This document shows positions 1-8,722 of a DNA stretch of 39,957 nucleotides, piece after piece. Both the position numbers and the translations under genes were made by a program. This DNA is from Campylobacterota bacterium (GTDB lineage Bacteria > Campylobacterota > Campylobacteria > Campylobacterales > Sulfurimonadaceae): the NCBI GenBank assembly GCA_013607665.1, contig VCAX01000005.1, positions 1 to 39,957 of the forward strand, written 5' to 3'. How positions within the stretch are numbered: position 1 is the first letter of the stretch; each line of letters opens with the position of its first letter. The notes beneath the pieces were generated by a model that made no database searches, was not told the DNA's origin, and was given only the letters and a program-made list of their open reading frames with translations.

Positions 1-48
1 TAGTTTCTTACTCTTAAACTATTTTTTACTATTTTTCTCTTTCTCTGC

Positions 49-54
49 TATAAT
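49..54 (+). promoter_or_regulatory. -10 box of a probable leaderless promoter
   Basis: A perfect TATAAT lies only six bases before the ATG at 61, so transcription would be expected to begin at or next to the A of that ATG. There is no Shine-Dalgarno sequence between them and no clear -35 box, which is common for vegetative promoters in Campylobacterota. The mRNA would be leaderless. Confidence 0.5.
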
Positions 55-60
55 CAAAAC

Positions 61-375
61 ATGGATTATATAAACCTGATTGAGCCAACACCAAAATTAC
101 ATTCAAAAAAATGCAAAGCACTCTCTTTTGCCATTCGACTCTTTTTGCAGTATGCCCTCTACCCTGTCACACTGATAGTCTGGTACTATTATGATTATTT
201 CATAGCAGGAGCAACGCTGCTTTTAGGCTTTATCATCATTGGCATCATTCGAGCAAAACTGAGAAACTCGGTCATACCGCTCACGCAGAGAGAATACCAC
301 TACAGTGATGCTGCCATAGCCGACTGGTACAGCGCAAAAATCTTATGTATGGAGGAAGAATATGATAGAAAATAA
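61..375 (+). CDS. small membrane protein of unknown function
   Basis: I do not recognise this 104-residue protein. It has a short polar N-terminus, then two closely spaced hydrophobic stretches at roughly residues 24-45 and 48-65 that look like a membrane hairpin, and a polar C-terminal tail. The arrangement resembles small YcxB- or protein-YgfX-like membrane proteins only superficially, and I do not claim a family. The ATG at 61 is supported by the TATAAT directly upstream rather than by a ribosome binding site. The last 14 bases overlap the nitroreductase gene, whose GGAGG ribosome binding site lies inside this gene at about 352-356, so the two are translationally coupled and probably one operon. 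Confidence 0.6.
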   Translation: MDYINLIEPTPKLHSKKCKALSFAIRLFLQYALYPVTLIVWYYYDYFIAGATLLLGFIIIGIIRAKLRNSVIPLTQREYHYSDAAIADWYSAKILCMEEEYDRK

Positions 376-943
376 ATTCACAGAGGCAATGGAGTTTCGC
401 CATGCCTGCAAACTTTTTGATGAGAACAAAAAGATTCCTGATGAGGAGATGCACTATATTTTAGATATGGGACGCAGATCGCCCTTCTCCTTTGGTATGG
501 AGCCATGGAAATTTCTTGTTATTACAAATCAAGAACTCAAAGAAAAACTGCGTCCTCTCTGCTGGGATCAGCCACAAATTACGACCTCTTCTCATCTTGT
601 CATCATCCTAGCGGCCATAGAAAATGTAAAACCTGAGAGTGGCATTCCACTCAAACGCTTCTCACGCAGAGCAATGCCACAGGAGAAACTTGAATTTTAC
701 ACGCAAATCTATGCAAACCATCTCAAAGATACGCTCTCAAGCGATGCAAATATCTACTGCTGGACAGCGAGACAAACATACATCGCTGCGACAAATATGA
801 TGAGTGCAGCAGCCTACATCGGCATTGACTCCTGCCCCATAGAAGGGTTTGAAAAAGAGAATGTAGAAAGACTCCTTGAACTAGATACGACAAAATACCA
901 AGTAGCACTTATACTTCCTTTTGGCTATAGAGTCAATCCTTAA
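362..943 (+). CDS. NAD(P)H-dependent nitroreductase family protein, C-terminus cut by in-frame stop
   Basis: This is a flavin-dependent nitroreductase-fold protein (NfsB/RdxA-like), expected to be a cytoplasmic FMN enzyme reducing nitro compounds, quinones or flavins with NAD(P)H. Supporting motifs are the N-terminal RHACKLFDENK (FMN phosphate contact), SPFSFGMEPWKFLV, YIAATNMMSAAAYIGIDSCPIEGF and the closing LPFGYRVNP. Its 193 residues are short for the family. Directly after the TAA stop at 941-943 the same frame continues SSQLRLEFDEVVEFIE and then stops at 992-994, which is what the usual C-terminal strand of this family looks like. A single CAA-to-TAA change would explain it. The missing 17 or so residues normally wrap the partner subunit, so activity may be reduced. 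Confidence 0.8.
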   Translation: MIENKFTEAMEFRHACKLFDENKKIPDEEMHYILDMGRRSPFSFGMEPWKFLVITNQELKEKLRPLCWDQPQITTSSHLVIILAAIENVKPESGIPLKRFSRRAMPQEKLEFYTQIYANHLKDTLSSDANIYCWTARQTYIAATNMMSAAAYIGIDSCPIEGFEKENVERLLELDTTKYQVALILPFGYRVNP

Positions 944-998
944 TCATCACAACTTCGCTTGGAATTTGATGAAGTTGTCGAGTTTATAGAGTAGCTTT

Positions 999-1871
999 AT
1001 GACCGGTGGATTTTTTGCAACATTTGACGACATCGCTTCACTTTTAGATGATGCAGCGGCGATGAGTAAAGTCGCTACGAAAAAAACAGCCGGCATACTT
1101 GATGACGACCTAGCCGTCAATGCACAAAAAGCATCCGGTTTTGCAGCCTCACGTGAACTGCCGGTTCTTTGGGCCATAACAAAAGGTTCATTTCGAAATA
1201 AACTCATTATCCTGCCCATTGCCTTTTTGCTCTCAGCCTTTGCACCATGGGCAATTGTCCCCATCCTTATGCTCGGTGGCATCTACTTGGCTTACGAAGG
1301 TGTGGAGAAGATTTATGAATACCTAACAGATCATAAAAAGAGCAAAACAGAAGCGCAAAAAACTACACTCACTGAAGATGAACTGCTGAAAATCGAAGTC
1401 AAAAAAGTAAAATCCGCCATCACAACAGACTTCATTCTCTCTATTGAAATAGTTATCATCGCTCTTGGGACCGTACTTGAACAATCTCTTATGATTCAAA
1501 TCATTGCTGTTACAGTCGTAGCCTTTTTGGCAACTATAGGCGTTTATGGGTTTGTAGCTCTGCTTGTGCGTATGGATGATTTCGGCTTTGCTCTTATAGA
1601 AAAAGCCCAAGATGAAAAGAGCTTCATCCATACAATCGGCCGTCTGTTAGTCATATCACTCCCAAAAGTCATCCGAGCTCTTACAGTCATAGGAACATTT
1701 GCAATGCTGCTCGTAGCCGGCGGCATCTTTATGCACAATGTTCATCAAATACATGAAATACTCCACTTTATGCCAGCACTTTTAGGCGAGCTATTCATTG
1801 GACTCCTTATTGGCAGTATCGCATTTGGTATCCATCTGCTCTATACGAAGTTTTTTACTAAGGAACATTAA
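999..1871 (+). CDS. DUF808 family inner-membrane protein
   Basis: A 290-residue member of the DUF808 (YedI-like) family, recognised by the N-terminal signature GGFFATFDDIASLLDDAAAMS followed by KKTAGILDDDLAVNAQ. The function of the family is not established. Several hydrophobic segments follow: about residues 70-95 (two helices around the PIAFLLSAF and PILMLGGIYL stretches), 150-195, 220-245 and 260-280, consistent with a polytopic inner-membrane protein. The start is fixed by the family signature, which begins right after the ATG. It lies five bases after the end of the read-through frame of the nitroreductase, so the two were probably tightly coupled before the stop mutation. Confidence 0.8.
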   Translation: MTGGFFATFDDIASLLDDAAAMSKVATKKTAGILDDDLAVNAQKASGFAASRELPVLWAITKGSFRNKLIILPIAFLLSAFAPWAIVPILMLGGIYLAYEGVEKIYEYLTDHKKSKTEAQKTTLTEDELLKIEVKKVKSAITTDFILSIEIVIIALGTVLEQSLMIQIIAVTVVAFLATIGVYGFVALLVRMDDFGFALIEKAQDEKSFIHTIGRLLVISLPKVIRALTVIGTFAMLLVAGGIFMHNVHQIHEILHFMPALLGELFIGLLIGSIAFGIHLLYTKFFTKEH

Positions 1872-1895
1872 AAATCTATTGGCTCTTTTCAGTCC

Positions 1896-2377
1896 TTATT
1901 TCACATAGCATAAAGAGTATGCGACATCTGTTTCAAACCAGATGCTCATTGCCTCTTTTATGCCAAGTTCTTCTCGCGTAGCCTCTTCCAGTTTTTTTGA
2001 AATTTTCATCACGCCTTTATCGAAAACATAAGGCATTGAAAGTGTTTTCTCTTTACCATCGTATTGAAATCTCACGATAAAAACACCTGTTTTTGGTTTT
2101 CCTTTGATGCGTTTGTTGGGCTTATAGTCAAGTGCTTTGGCAATAAGTTTTTTCCGGTGGCAGGAAGTGTGACTGCAACTGTCGCACCGACAAAGAGCTC
2201 ACGAAAGTTTTTGCCTACTTTTTTATTTGGTGTATACTCTATTTTTTCAAGTTTTACATTATTGTAGCCAACTTTCACTGTGCCGCTTTGCGTGAGCGTA
2301 CACCCTCCGCTTTTTCCCATTTCAACCCCATAGAGTGATGAGATGAACAATAAAATCACTAAAAATATTTTTGGCAT
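1896..2377 (-). pseudogene. YceI-like exported protein, frameshifted at an A-run
   Basis: The ORF track shows only the first 101 residues (2072-2377). That part begins with a secretion signal (MPKIFLVILLFISSLYG) and continues to VAVTLPATGKN. The rest of the protein is in the -1 frame: KLIAKALDYKPNKRIKGKPK and on to SIWFETDVAYSLCYVK with a stop at 1896-1898. Joined at the run of six A (sense strand; T-run 2148-2153) the protein would be about 160 residues, a typical length for small periplasmic YceI-like proteins, and motifs such as KNFRELFVG and IKGKPKTG recall that family in Campylobacterota. One A is missing, or a -1 ribosomal slip occurs on A AAA AAC. The family assignment is from motif memory. 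A clear RBS (AAGGAGAT, 2381-2388) and -10 box (2403-2408) are intact. Confidence 0.65.
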
Positions 2378-2402
2378 AAGATCTCCTTGTTATTTTTTCA
2401 TG

Positions 2403-2408
2403 ATTATA
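2403..2408 (-). promoter_or_regulatory. -10 box for the YceI-like gene
   Basis: On the minus strand GATATAATCATG contains a perfect TATAAT 25 bases before the ATG at 2377, with an AAGGAGAT ribosome binding site between them. Intact expression signals mean the frameshifted gene downstream is probably still transcribed. Confidence 0.5.
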
Positions 2409-2471
2409 TCATAAGCCCCTATTAACCCCCTAAGTGCTATTATTACAAAAACTAAAAAAAGTAAACTGTTT

Positions 2472-4418
2472 ATGGCATTAATCGACCTGCAAAAGATATC
2501 AAAACACTATTCGGCACAAAAAATTCTTGTAGATGTGGACTTCCACGTTGATGAAGGTGAGCGCATCGTCATTATCGGCAAGAACGGAAGTGGAAAATCA
2601 ACACTTATGAAGATAGTTAACGGCTCGCTTGAACCAGATGAAGGCAAACGCATCATTCAAAACGATCTCGAGGTCAAAATGCTCGATCAGCGTCCTGAAT
2701 TTGAAGAGGGACACTCTGTACGTGAGGCTGTTGAGGCAGGACTTACAGAGATCAATGCTGCTAAAGAGCGCTACAATGAACTCTCCCATCTGCTCTCAGA
2801 AGATTTTGACAACAAATTACTCCTCGATGAGCATGAAAAGCTCTCACGCTACATTGAACACCATAACGCATGGAATCTCGATGATAAGATAGAGCGTATC
2901 ATTCAACACTTTCAGCTCAAACCCTATGAGCATAAACCCGTTGCCCTTTTGAGTGGTGGGGAACAGCGCCGCGTTGCCCTTGCCTCCTTGCTCCTGCAAA
3001 AGCCAAATGTGCTCCTACTCGATGAACCGACCAACCACCTTGATGTTTATATGGTCGAGTTTCTCGAAGAGCTGCTTTTAAAAGAGAAATTTACCCTTGT
3101 TTTTATCTCACATGACAGATACTTCATTGACCGTGTTGCAACAAAGTCCGTTGAAGTGGAAGATTGCAAGCTGCGTGAGTATCGCGGAGGCTACAATGAC
3201 TACCTCACGCAAAAAGAGGAGTATCTCAGAACGCTCCAAAAACAGCATGAGAACCTTTTGGGTCTCTTAAAAAGAGAAAATGAGTGGTTTGCTCGTGGTG
3301 TTCGAGCACGTCTGAAACGAAATGAGGGAAGAAAAGAGCGCTTGATGCAGCTGCGTGAGGCAGCAAAAACAAATCCTGCAAAAATTAGAAAAATGTCTGT
3401 TGAACTACAGCGTGAGGCAAAACACTTCAACCGAGACAAAAGTGTCAACAAACAAAAGATGCTCTTTGAGATTGAAAACCTTGAACTCAAACTCGGCGAT
3501 AAAGAGCTGCTGCATGATTTTACAACACGCATCTTGCAAAAAGATGTCATCGCTATTGTAGGACCAAACGGCAGTGGAAAATCTACACTGCTTAAAGCAC
3601 TGCTTGGACGAATTGAGCCAACAAGCGGAAAGATTAAGCGAGGCGAGTTCAAAGTCGGCTATTTTGACCAACACCGAGAGATGCTAGATGATGATAAGAA
3701 CCTCATTGAGACCTTCTGTCCAAACGGCGGTGACCGCGTTAATGTTCGCGGCAGTGACCTGCATGTTTATGGATATCTTAAAAACTTCCTCTTCCCACGT
3801 GAGTTCTTAGATAAAAAGATAGGCGTACTCAGTGGAGGTGAAAAAAACCGTGTTGCCCTCGCCCTGCTCTTCACGCAAGATGTCGATATTCTCATTCTCG
3901 ATGAGCCGACGAATGATCTTGATATTCCAACTATCAACATCTCAGAAGAGCAACTGACAAACTTCAGTGGTGCTGTCATCATCGTCTCTCACGATAGATA
4001 CTTCGTTGATAAGATTGCCAAAAAACTTTTTATTTTCAAACCTGATAAAACCATAGAAGAGTCACACCAGCTCTATTCCGAATATCTTGAACTTGAAAAA
4101 GAGTTCCATGAACTCCAAATCATGGAAAAAGAGGCAACAGAGCAAAAACAAAAAGAACCAAAAAGAGAAAAAGAAAAAATACTAAAACTCACATATAAAG
4201 AGAAAATTGCACTTGAAAAACTCCCTTTAGAGATTGAAGAGTTAGAACTGCTCATAGAAGAGAAAAACAACTGCTTAGCAGACCCAAACTGCTACGGGGA
4301 GATTGGCATCACGGCACTTGCAAAAGAGTTGGCGGATATTGAAGCGGAGTATGAAGAAAAAGTCGAAGAGCTACTGACGATTCAAGAGAAAGAGGAAGAG
4401 ATTAATGCACAGTCATAA
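2472..4418 (+). CDS. uup: ABC-F family ATPase, Uup-like
   Basis: A 648-residue soluble protein with two ABC ATPase domains and no membrane segments, the ABC-F architecture. Domain 1 has Walker A GKNGSGKST (residues 36-44), signature LSGGEQRR and Walker B VLLLDEPTNHLDV; domain 2 has GPNGSGKST, LSGGEKNR and ILILDEPTNDLDI. The linker carries ENEWFARGVRARLKRNEGR, very like the Uup linker, and the last 80 residues are a charged coiled coil as in Uup. ABC-F proteins act on the ribosomal E site to relieve stalled translation; Uup has also been linked to branched DNA intermediates. The gene shares its last 14 bases with the following transporter gene. The exact subfamily (Uup rather than YheS or EttA) is inferred from the linker. 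Confidence 0.88.
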   Translation: MALIDLQKISKHYSAQKILVDVDFHVDEGERIVIIGKNGSGKSTLMKIVNGSLEPDEGKRIIQNDLEVKMLDQRPEFEEGHSVREAVEAGLTEINAAKERYNELSHLLSEDFDNKLLLDEHEKLSRYIEHHNAWNLDDKIERIIQHFQLKPYEHKPVALLSGGEQRRVALASLLLQKPNVLLLDEPTNHLDVYMVEFLEELLLKEKFTLVFISHDRYFIDRVATKSVEVEDCKLREYRGGYNDYLTQKEEYLRTLQKQHENLLGLLKRENEWFARGVRARLKRNEGRKERLMQLREAAKTNPAKIRKMSVELQREAKHFNRDKSVNKQKMLFEIENLELKLGDKELLHDFTTRILQKDVIAIVGPNGSGKSTLLKALLGRIEPTSGKIKRGEFKVGYFDQHREMLDDDKNLIETFCPNGGDRVNVRGSDLHVYGYLKNFLFPREFLDKKIGVLSGGEKNRVALALLFTQDVDILILDEPTNDLDIPTINISEEQLTNFSGAVIIVSHDRYFVDKIAKKLFIFKPDKTIEESHQLYSEYLELEKEFHELQIMEKEATEQKQKEPKREKEKILKLTYKEKIALEKLPLEIEELELLIEEKNNCLADPNCYGEIGITALAKELADIEAEYEEKVEELLTIQEKEEEINAQS

Positions 4419-5817
4419 ACAAAAAAACAGGCAACACTATAAACAGCTCTTTGTCATTATTTTTGGAGTACTGCTGTGGTTTACACCTGTTCCAGAGGGC
4501 TTAAGCCTGCCAGCTTGGCATCTTTTTGCCATATTCATCTCTATAATTTTAGCTGTGATTATCGAAGCGACATCTATCTTTACTGCCTCTATCATCGGGC
4601 TTGGTTTTGTCATACTTACCCATACCCTCACTGCCAAACAAGCTTACAGTGGATTCTCACAAGGCTTTATTCTTCTTATTATTGTCGCTTTTTTGATCGC
4701 TCGAGGTGTCATTAAATCAGGACTTGGAAAACGCATTGCCCTGCTTATTATCAAAAAATTCGGTAAATCTTCTTTAGGACTAGGTTATTCCATTATAGCA
4801 GCAGATATGTTCATATCCCCTGCTTTTCCGAGCAACACTGCCCGCTCAGGTGTACTCTACCCAATAGTCCAGGCCCTCTCAGCCGACAGCGGTTCAAAGG
4901 TGAATGACGGCACACGAAAAAAGCTTGGAGCCTACCTTATGATGACCTCTATGGCTGGGCTTACCATCTCCTCTGCAATGTGGCTGACTGCAATGGCAGC
5001 CAATCCTGCTGGTGCAAAGATGGCAAAAGAGTTTGGCATAGAGATAAGTTATGGCTCTTGGGCACTTGCTTCTTTTGCTCCCTCTCTCGTTGCTTTCATT
5101 GTCATTCCTTGGCTGCTTTTTAAGATATTTCCTCCTGAACTAAAAGAAACACCTGATGCACCACTTATAGCACAGGAACAGCTTGAACATATGGGCAATG
5201 TACATAAGAATGAGTATATTATGGGCTTTACCTTCATCGCTATGATTACATTTTGGGTATTTTCAGCACAGCTGCATATTGATAAAACTGCAATTGCCTT
5301 TTTAGGTCTTGGTGTTTTAATGCTTGCAAATATCTTCACGCTCGATGATTTAGCCCATGAAGGACGAGCTCTTGGAACACTCATCTGGTTTGGCACCCTC
5401 TATGCCATGAGCAGTTACTTAAATGAGTTTGGTTTTATGTCCTGGCTTGGAATGCACATCTCAAATATCATTGCAGGCCAAAGCTGGCCTGTCGTGTATG
5501 TAGGACTTGTGCTTGCTTATGTTTTCATTCACTACTTTTTTGTCTCACAGACAGCACAGATGCTGGCACTCTTTTCTGTCTTTTTAAGTGTCGGTATCAA
5601 TGCCGATGTGCCTGCAGAGATGCTGGCATTAATGCTTCTTTTTGCAACAAACTTCAATGCTATGATCACACCGCAAGGTTCAAGTGCCAATGTCATTTAT
5701 CTAAGTTCAGGATATATTGAGAGTAGAGAGGTTTATAAGTATGGCGGAATAGTCACGCTTGCCAACACCCTTATCTATCTAGGTGTCGGTACCGCGTGGA
5801 TAATGCTTATTTTCTAG
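4405..5817 (+). CDS. DASS (SLC13/CitT) family anion permease
   Basis: A polytopic inner-membrane protein of 470 residues with about a dozen hydrophobic segments. The stretch MFISPAFPSNTARSGVLYPI is the first SNT sodium/substrate motif of the divalent anion:Na+ symporter family, in the form typical of the CitT / plastid 2-oxoglutarate-malate translocator branch (AFPSNTAR). The second half shows TPQGSSANVIYLSSGY at the symmetric position. Likely substrates are di- or tricarboxylates such as 2-oxoglutarate, malate or citrate; which one cannot be read from sequence. The start codon overlaps the end of the ABC-F gene, so it is translationally coupled to it, although no functional link is obvious. 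The other DASS protein in this window (33345-34703) belongs to a different branch. Confidence 0.85.
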   Translation: MHSHKQKNRQHYKQLFVIIFGVLLWFTPVPEGLSLPAWHLFAIFISIILAVIIEATSIFTASIIGLGFVILTHTLTAKQAYSGFSQGFILLIIVAFLIARGVIKSGLGKRIALLIIKKFGKSSLGLGYSIIAADMFISPAFPSNTARSGVLYPIVQALSADSGSKVNDGTRKKLGAYLMMTSMAGLTISSAMWLTAMAANPAGAKMAKEFGIEISYGSWALASFAPSLVAFIVIPWLLFKIFPPELKETPDAPLIAQEQLEHMGNVHKNEYIMGFTFIAMITFWVFSAQLHIDKTAIAFLGLGVLMLANIFTLDDLAHEGRALGTLIWFGTLYAMSSYLNEFGFMSWLGMHISNIIAGQSWPVVYVGLVLAYVFIHYFFVSQTAQMLALFSVFLSVGINADVPAEMLALMLLFATNFNAMITPQGSSANVIYLSSGYIESREVYKYGGIVTLANTLIYLGVGTAWIMLIF

Positions 5818-5821
5818 CTTT

Positions 5822-7171
5822 TTATTTTCTCGCTTCTTGTAAAGAGTCTGCAATTAAAAATGCAAGTTCTAAGGACTGGTCAGCATTGAGACGTGGATCA
5901 CAATGTGTATGGTAACGAGAGCTTAGATCCTCTTCTGTTACTGTAAAGCTTCCACCAATACACTCTGTAACATTTTTCCCTGTCATCTCCAAGTGAACAC
6001 CACCGCCAAATGTACCTTCAGATTTATGTACTTGAAAGAACTGCTTCATCTCAGTTAAAATAGCATCAACAGGACGTGTTTTGTAGTTGTTTGATGACTT
6101 GATAGTATTTCCATGCATCGGATCACATGACCAGACAACATTCAATCCTTCACGCTCTATTGCACGGATGAGTTGCGGCAGATGATCCCCTACTTTATTT
6201 GCACCCATTCTTACAATAATATTGAGACGTCCCGCTTCATTTTCAGGATTGACCGCAGTTGCAAGACGTACAAGATCATCAGGATCCATAGTCGGTCCCG
6301 CTTTAATACCGATAGGATTTTTAATCCCTTTCATATACTCAACATGTGCGCCATCAAGTTGCCGTGTTCTGTCTCCTATCCAAACCATATGTGCCGCTAC
6401 ATTGTACCAATCGCCCATAATGGAATCTTGTCTTGTAAACGCCTCTTCATATGGCAGTAGAAGTGCCTCATGTGAAGTGTAAAAATCTGTCTCTCGCAAG
6501 GTTCTGTATGTTTTGGATGTTACCCCACAGGCCTCCATGAACTGTAGTGATTTTTCAATATCTTCTGCCAAAGCTTCATACTTCTCACCCACTTCACTTT
6601 TGTGTGCAAAATCAAGATTCCATTTACTCACCTGATGCAGATCAGCCAAACCACCTGATGCAAATGCACGGAGTAAGTTTTGTGTCGCTGTTGCTTGATT
6701 ATACGCTTTTATCATACGCTCCGGATCCGGAACACGCGCTTTCTCATTGAAGTCGATACCGTTGATGATATCTCCACGGTACGAGTCTAAAGTAATGTCA
6801 CCCTGTGTCTCTGTATCTGATGAACGCGGTTTTGCGAACTGACCGCCAAGACGCCCTACTTTTACCACAGGCAGTCCACCTGCATAGGTCATGACAACTG
6901 CCATCTGCATTAAAGCCTTAAAAGTATCACGAATATTATCTGCGTGAAACTCCGAAAAACTCTCAGCACAATCACCGCCTTGGAGTAAAAATGCTTTGCC
7001 TTGTGCAACATTTGCAAGTTGCTCTTTTAAAGAACGTGCTTCTCCTGCAAAAACAAGCGGCGGATAGTGCTTAAGTTCATTCAAAACACGCTCAAGCTCT
7101 GCTTTATCCGGGTAAGTTGGCTGTTGCAATATTGGTTTTTCTCTCCAACTAGATGGACTCCAAGTACTCAT
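5822..7171 (-). CDS. class II (plant-type) 3-deoxy-7-phosphoheptulonate synthase
   Basis: First enzyme of the shikimate pathway, condensing phosphoenolpyruvate and erythrose 4-phosphate to DAHP. The class II type is recognised by [20 protein letters not shown] at the N-terminus, [43 protein letters not shown] and [16 protein letters not shown]; the cysteine, glutamate and aspartate metal ligands of the family lie in these motifs. The ORF track extends to 7273, but the true start is ATG 7171 (MSTWSPSS), giving 449 residues, the usual length, with an AAGG ribosome binding site about eight bases upstream. It ends four bases from the convergent DASS gene. It complements aroE and trpE elsewhere in the window. 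Class II enzymes without extra N-terminal regions vary in feedback control, which cannot be judged here. Confidence 0.95.
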   Translation of the reverse strand: MSTWSPSSWREKPILQQPTYPDKAELERVLNELKHYPPLVFAGEARSLKEQLANVAQGKAFLLQGGDCAESFSEFHADNIRDTFKALMQMAVVMTYAGGLPVVKVGRLGGQFAKPRSSDTETQGDITLDSYRGDIINGIDFNEKARVPDPERMIKAYNQATATQNLLRAFASGGLADLHQVSKWNLDFAHKSEVGEKYEALAEDIEKSLQFMEACGVTSKTYRTLRETDFYTSHEALLLPYEEAFTRQDSIMGDWYNVAAHMVWIGDRTRQLDGAHVEYMKGIKNPIGIKAGPTMDPDDLVRLATAVNPENEAGRLNIIVRMGANKVGDHLPQLIRAIEREGLNVVWSCDPMHGNTIKSSNNYKTRPVDAILTEMKQFFQVHKSEGTFGGGVHLEMTGKNVTECIGGSFTVTEEDLSSRYHTHCDPRLNADQSLELAFLIADSLQEARK

Positions 7172-7222
7172 TATATAAACCTTATCTATGAATAATTTTT
7201 GCAATTTTATCCAAATATAGTT

Positions 7223-7248
7223 AAAATAGCTATGATAAAAGCTATTTT
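7223..7248. repeat. 9-bp inverted repeat in a divergent promoter region
   Basis: AAAATAGCT (7223-7231) and AGCTATTTT (7240-7248) are a perfect inverted repeat around an eight-base spacer. It sits between the divergent DAHP synthase and GGDEF genes. The right arm covers the expected -35 position of the GGDEF-side promoter (-10 TATAAT at 7263-7268), and it also lies just upstream of a TATATT that could serve the aromatic gene. It could be an operator or simply a hairpin; the sequence does not decide. Confidence 0.4.
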
Positions 7249-7262
7249 TATGATTAAATAAG

Positions 7263-7268
7263 TATAAT
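7263..7268 (+). promoter_or_regulatory. -10 box for the GGDEF-cvpA-fur-lysS operon
   Basis: A perfect TATAAT lies 33 bases before the ATG at 7302, with a GGGAG ribosome binding site at 7292-7296. As the following genes are overlapping or nearly touching, this is the likely promoter for the run through lysS. Confidence 0.55.
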
Positions 7269-7301
7269 CGCATATCAAATAATAATTCTTTGGGAGCATA
7301 G

Positions 7302-8099
7302 ATGAAAAAAGATGATCTAAAATCTTTAGTTACGCAAATGTATAAAGAGTTACTTGATAATATCGACTCCCAAGAGACAGCGAGTAAAGAGCAAGTTGTT
7401 CACTATCTTGAAGATGCCGTTAACAGCATAAAAAAAATAGATGACGATGCAATAGACTCTATCGAACATGCAAAGCTCGCTTTTACAAATGCCTACAAAG
7501 AGATCGCGAAAAAAAGTATCTCTTCTTACAAAGCAACCAATGAGAAATTTGAAGAACTTGAGAAGATGCATCAGTCAGCGCTCGAAGAGGTGCAGGACAA
7601 ACTTATAGATCTCCCTACAATTACCGAAAAGTTCAGTGAAATTCAATCACATATGACCCAAGAGGTACAAAAAGCAAACTCCATTATTACTCAACTCAAT
7701 ATGCAGATAAAAGCACTCGAAGAGGACTCTAACCTTGATGGCCTTACAAAGGTCTTCAATCGTAGAGCTTTGGATAGATACCTTGCGAAAATAACGAAAA
7801 AAGGACATATTGAGCATGAACTGCACCTCCACATTCTCGATATAGATGATTTTAAAAGTATAAATGACACCTATGGTCATGTTGCTGGGGACAAAGTCCT
7901 TATCTTCATTGCGAACTTACTGAGAAATACACTGCTTTATAAAGGGAAGGCTGTCAATGTCACCATTAGTATCGGTGCAACAAAATATGTTGACGGCGAT
8001 ACTGAAGAAGAGCTTATATCACGAGCGGATAAAGCACTCTACAACTCTAAACAGCAGGGAAAAAATCAACTTAATATGGAAATAAAAAATGGACATTAA
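7302..8099 (+). CDS. degenerate GGDEF-domain protein lacking the GGDEF motif
   Basis: A 265-residue protein with an N-terminal coiled-coil-rich region (residues 1-140, no membrane segment or signal peptide) and a C-terminal diguanylate-cyclase-like domain. The start of the domain is clear ([39 protein letters not shown], residues 145-200), as is the end ([29 protein letters not shown]). Between them, where some 45 residues holding the RxxD inhibitory site and the GG(D/E)EF active loop should be, the sequence jumps straight from FIANLLRNT to LLYKGKAV (about residues 200-216). The reading frame is kept, so this is an in-frame internal deletion. It cannot make cyclic-di-GMP by the known mechanism. 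It overlaps cvpA by 11 bases. Confidence 0.85.
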   Translation: MKKDDLKSLVTQMYKELLDNIDSQETASKEQVVHYLEDAVNSIKKIDDDAIDSIEHAKLAFTNAYKEIAKKSISSYKATNEKFEELEKMHQSALEEVQDKLIDLPTITEKFSEIQSHMTQEVQKANSIITQLNMQIKALEEDSNLDGLTKVFNRRALDRYLAKITKKGHIEHELHLHILDIDDFKSINDTYGHVAGDKVLIFIANLLRNTLLYKGKAVNVTISIGATKYVDGDTEEELISRADKALYNSKQQGKNQLNMEIKNGH

Positions 8100-8721
8100 C
8101 TATTTCGATCTCATTGCAGCCATCATCATTTTACTTTTGGGGCTCAAAGGTATTTTAAACGGTTTTTTCAAAGAACTTTTTGGTCTCATTGGTATCATTG
8201 GAGGGATTTTTGTCGCTTCGCGTGCAGGGGATAGTGTTGGGCAGTACCTCAGTGACCTTATCTTCAACTTTTCTAACCATGCAGCCATCAGCTTTACCGG
8301 TTTCTTAGTCACGCTGGCACTCTTTTGGCTGCTAATGGTTGCTGTCGGCTATGCATTTAAAAAACTCTCTGCACTTAGCGGGCTTGGTATTGTCGATAGA
8401 ATTCTCGGTTTTGTATTTGGGGCGAGTAAATTTTTTCTTATTGCCGCAGTTATCGCTTTTGCCGTTAATAATGTCAAAGCACTCAAACCGACACTTGATT
8501 CTGCATTTTCTAACAGTGTTCTTTTTCCTGTACTTGTCTCAACAGGTGGATTTATCATGAAAATAGACCCTGCTGATGTTAGTGACGATCTTAATGCTTC
8601 ACTGGATGATGCAACACAGCAAGTTTCTGACAAGCTTAATGAGACAAAAGATGCAGTGATAAACACAGAGATCAACGAAACAGTTCAAAAGATAAAAAAG
8701 CAGATAAAAGAAGAGAAGTAA
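8089..8721 (+). CDS. cvpA: CvpA family inner-membrane protein
   Basis: A 210-residue protein with four predicted membrane helices (about residues 5-22, 30-50, 65-88 and 105-128) and a long charged helical C-terminal tail. The N-terminal part, FDLIAAIIILLLGLKGILNGFFKELFGLIG, followed by SGLGIVDRILGFVFGASKFF is the CvpA (colicin V production) pattern. The molecular role of CvpA is not settled; it has been tied to colicin V export and to envelope stress tolerance in enteric bacteria. The start overlaps the GGDEF gene by 11 bases and the stop is one base from the fur start, so the three genes form one transcription unit. Confidence 0.85.
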   Translation: MDINYFDLIAAIIILLLGLKGILNGFFKELFGLIGIIGGIFVASRAGDSVGQYLSDLIFNFSNHAAISFTGFLVTLALFWLLMVAVGYAFKKLSALSGLGIVDRILGFVFGASKFFLIAAVIAFAVNNVKALKPTLDSAFSNSVLFPVLVSTGGFIMKIDPADVSDDLNASLDDATQQVSDKLNETKDAVINTEINETVQKIKKQIKEEK

Positions 8722-8722
8722 T

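Noticed and set aside
3200-3652. Minus-strand 150-residue ORF opposite the ABC-F gene
   Set aside because: It is a serine-rich shadow of a clearly coding plus-strand ATPase with intact motifs; no promoter or ribosome binding site of its own.
5049-5396. Minus-strand 115-residue ORF inside the DASS transporter
   Set aside because: Antisense shadow of membrane-helix codons; the plus-strand frame has family motifs.
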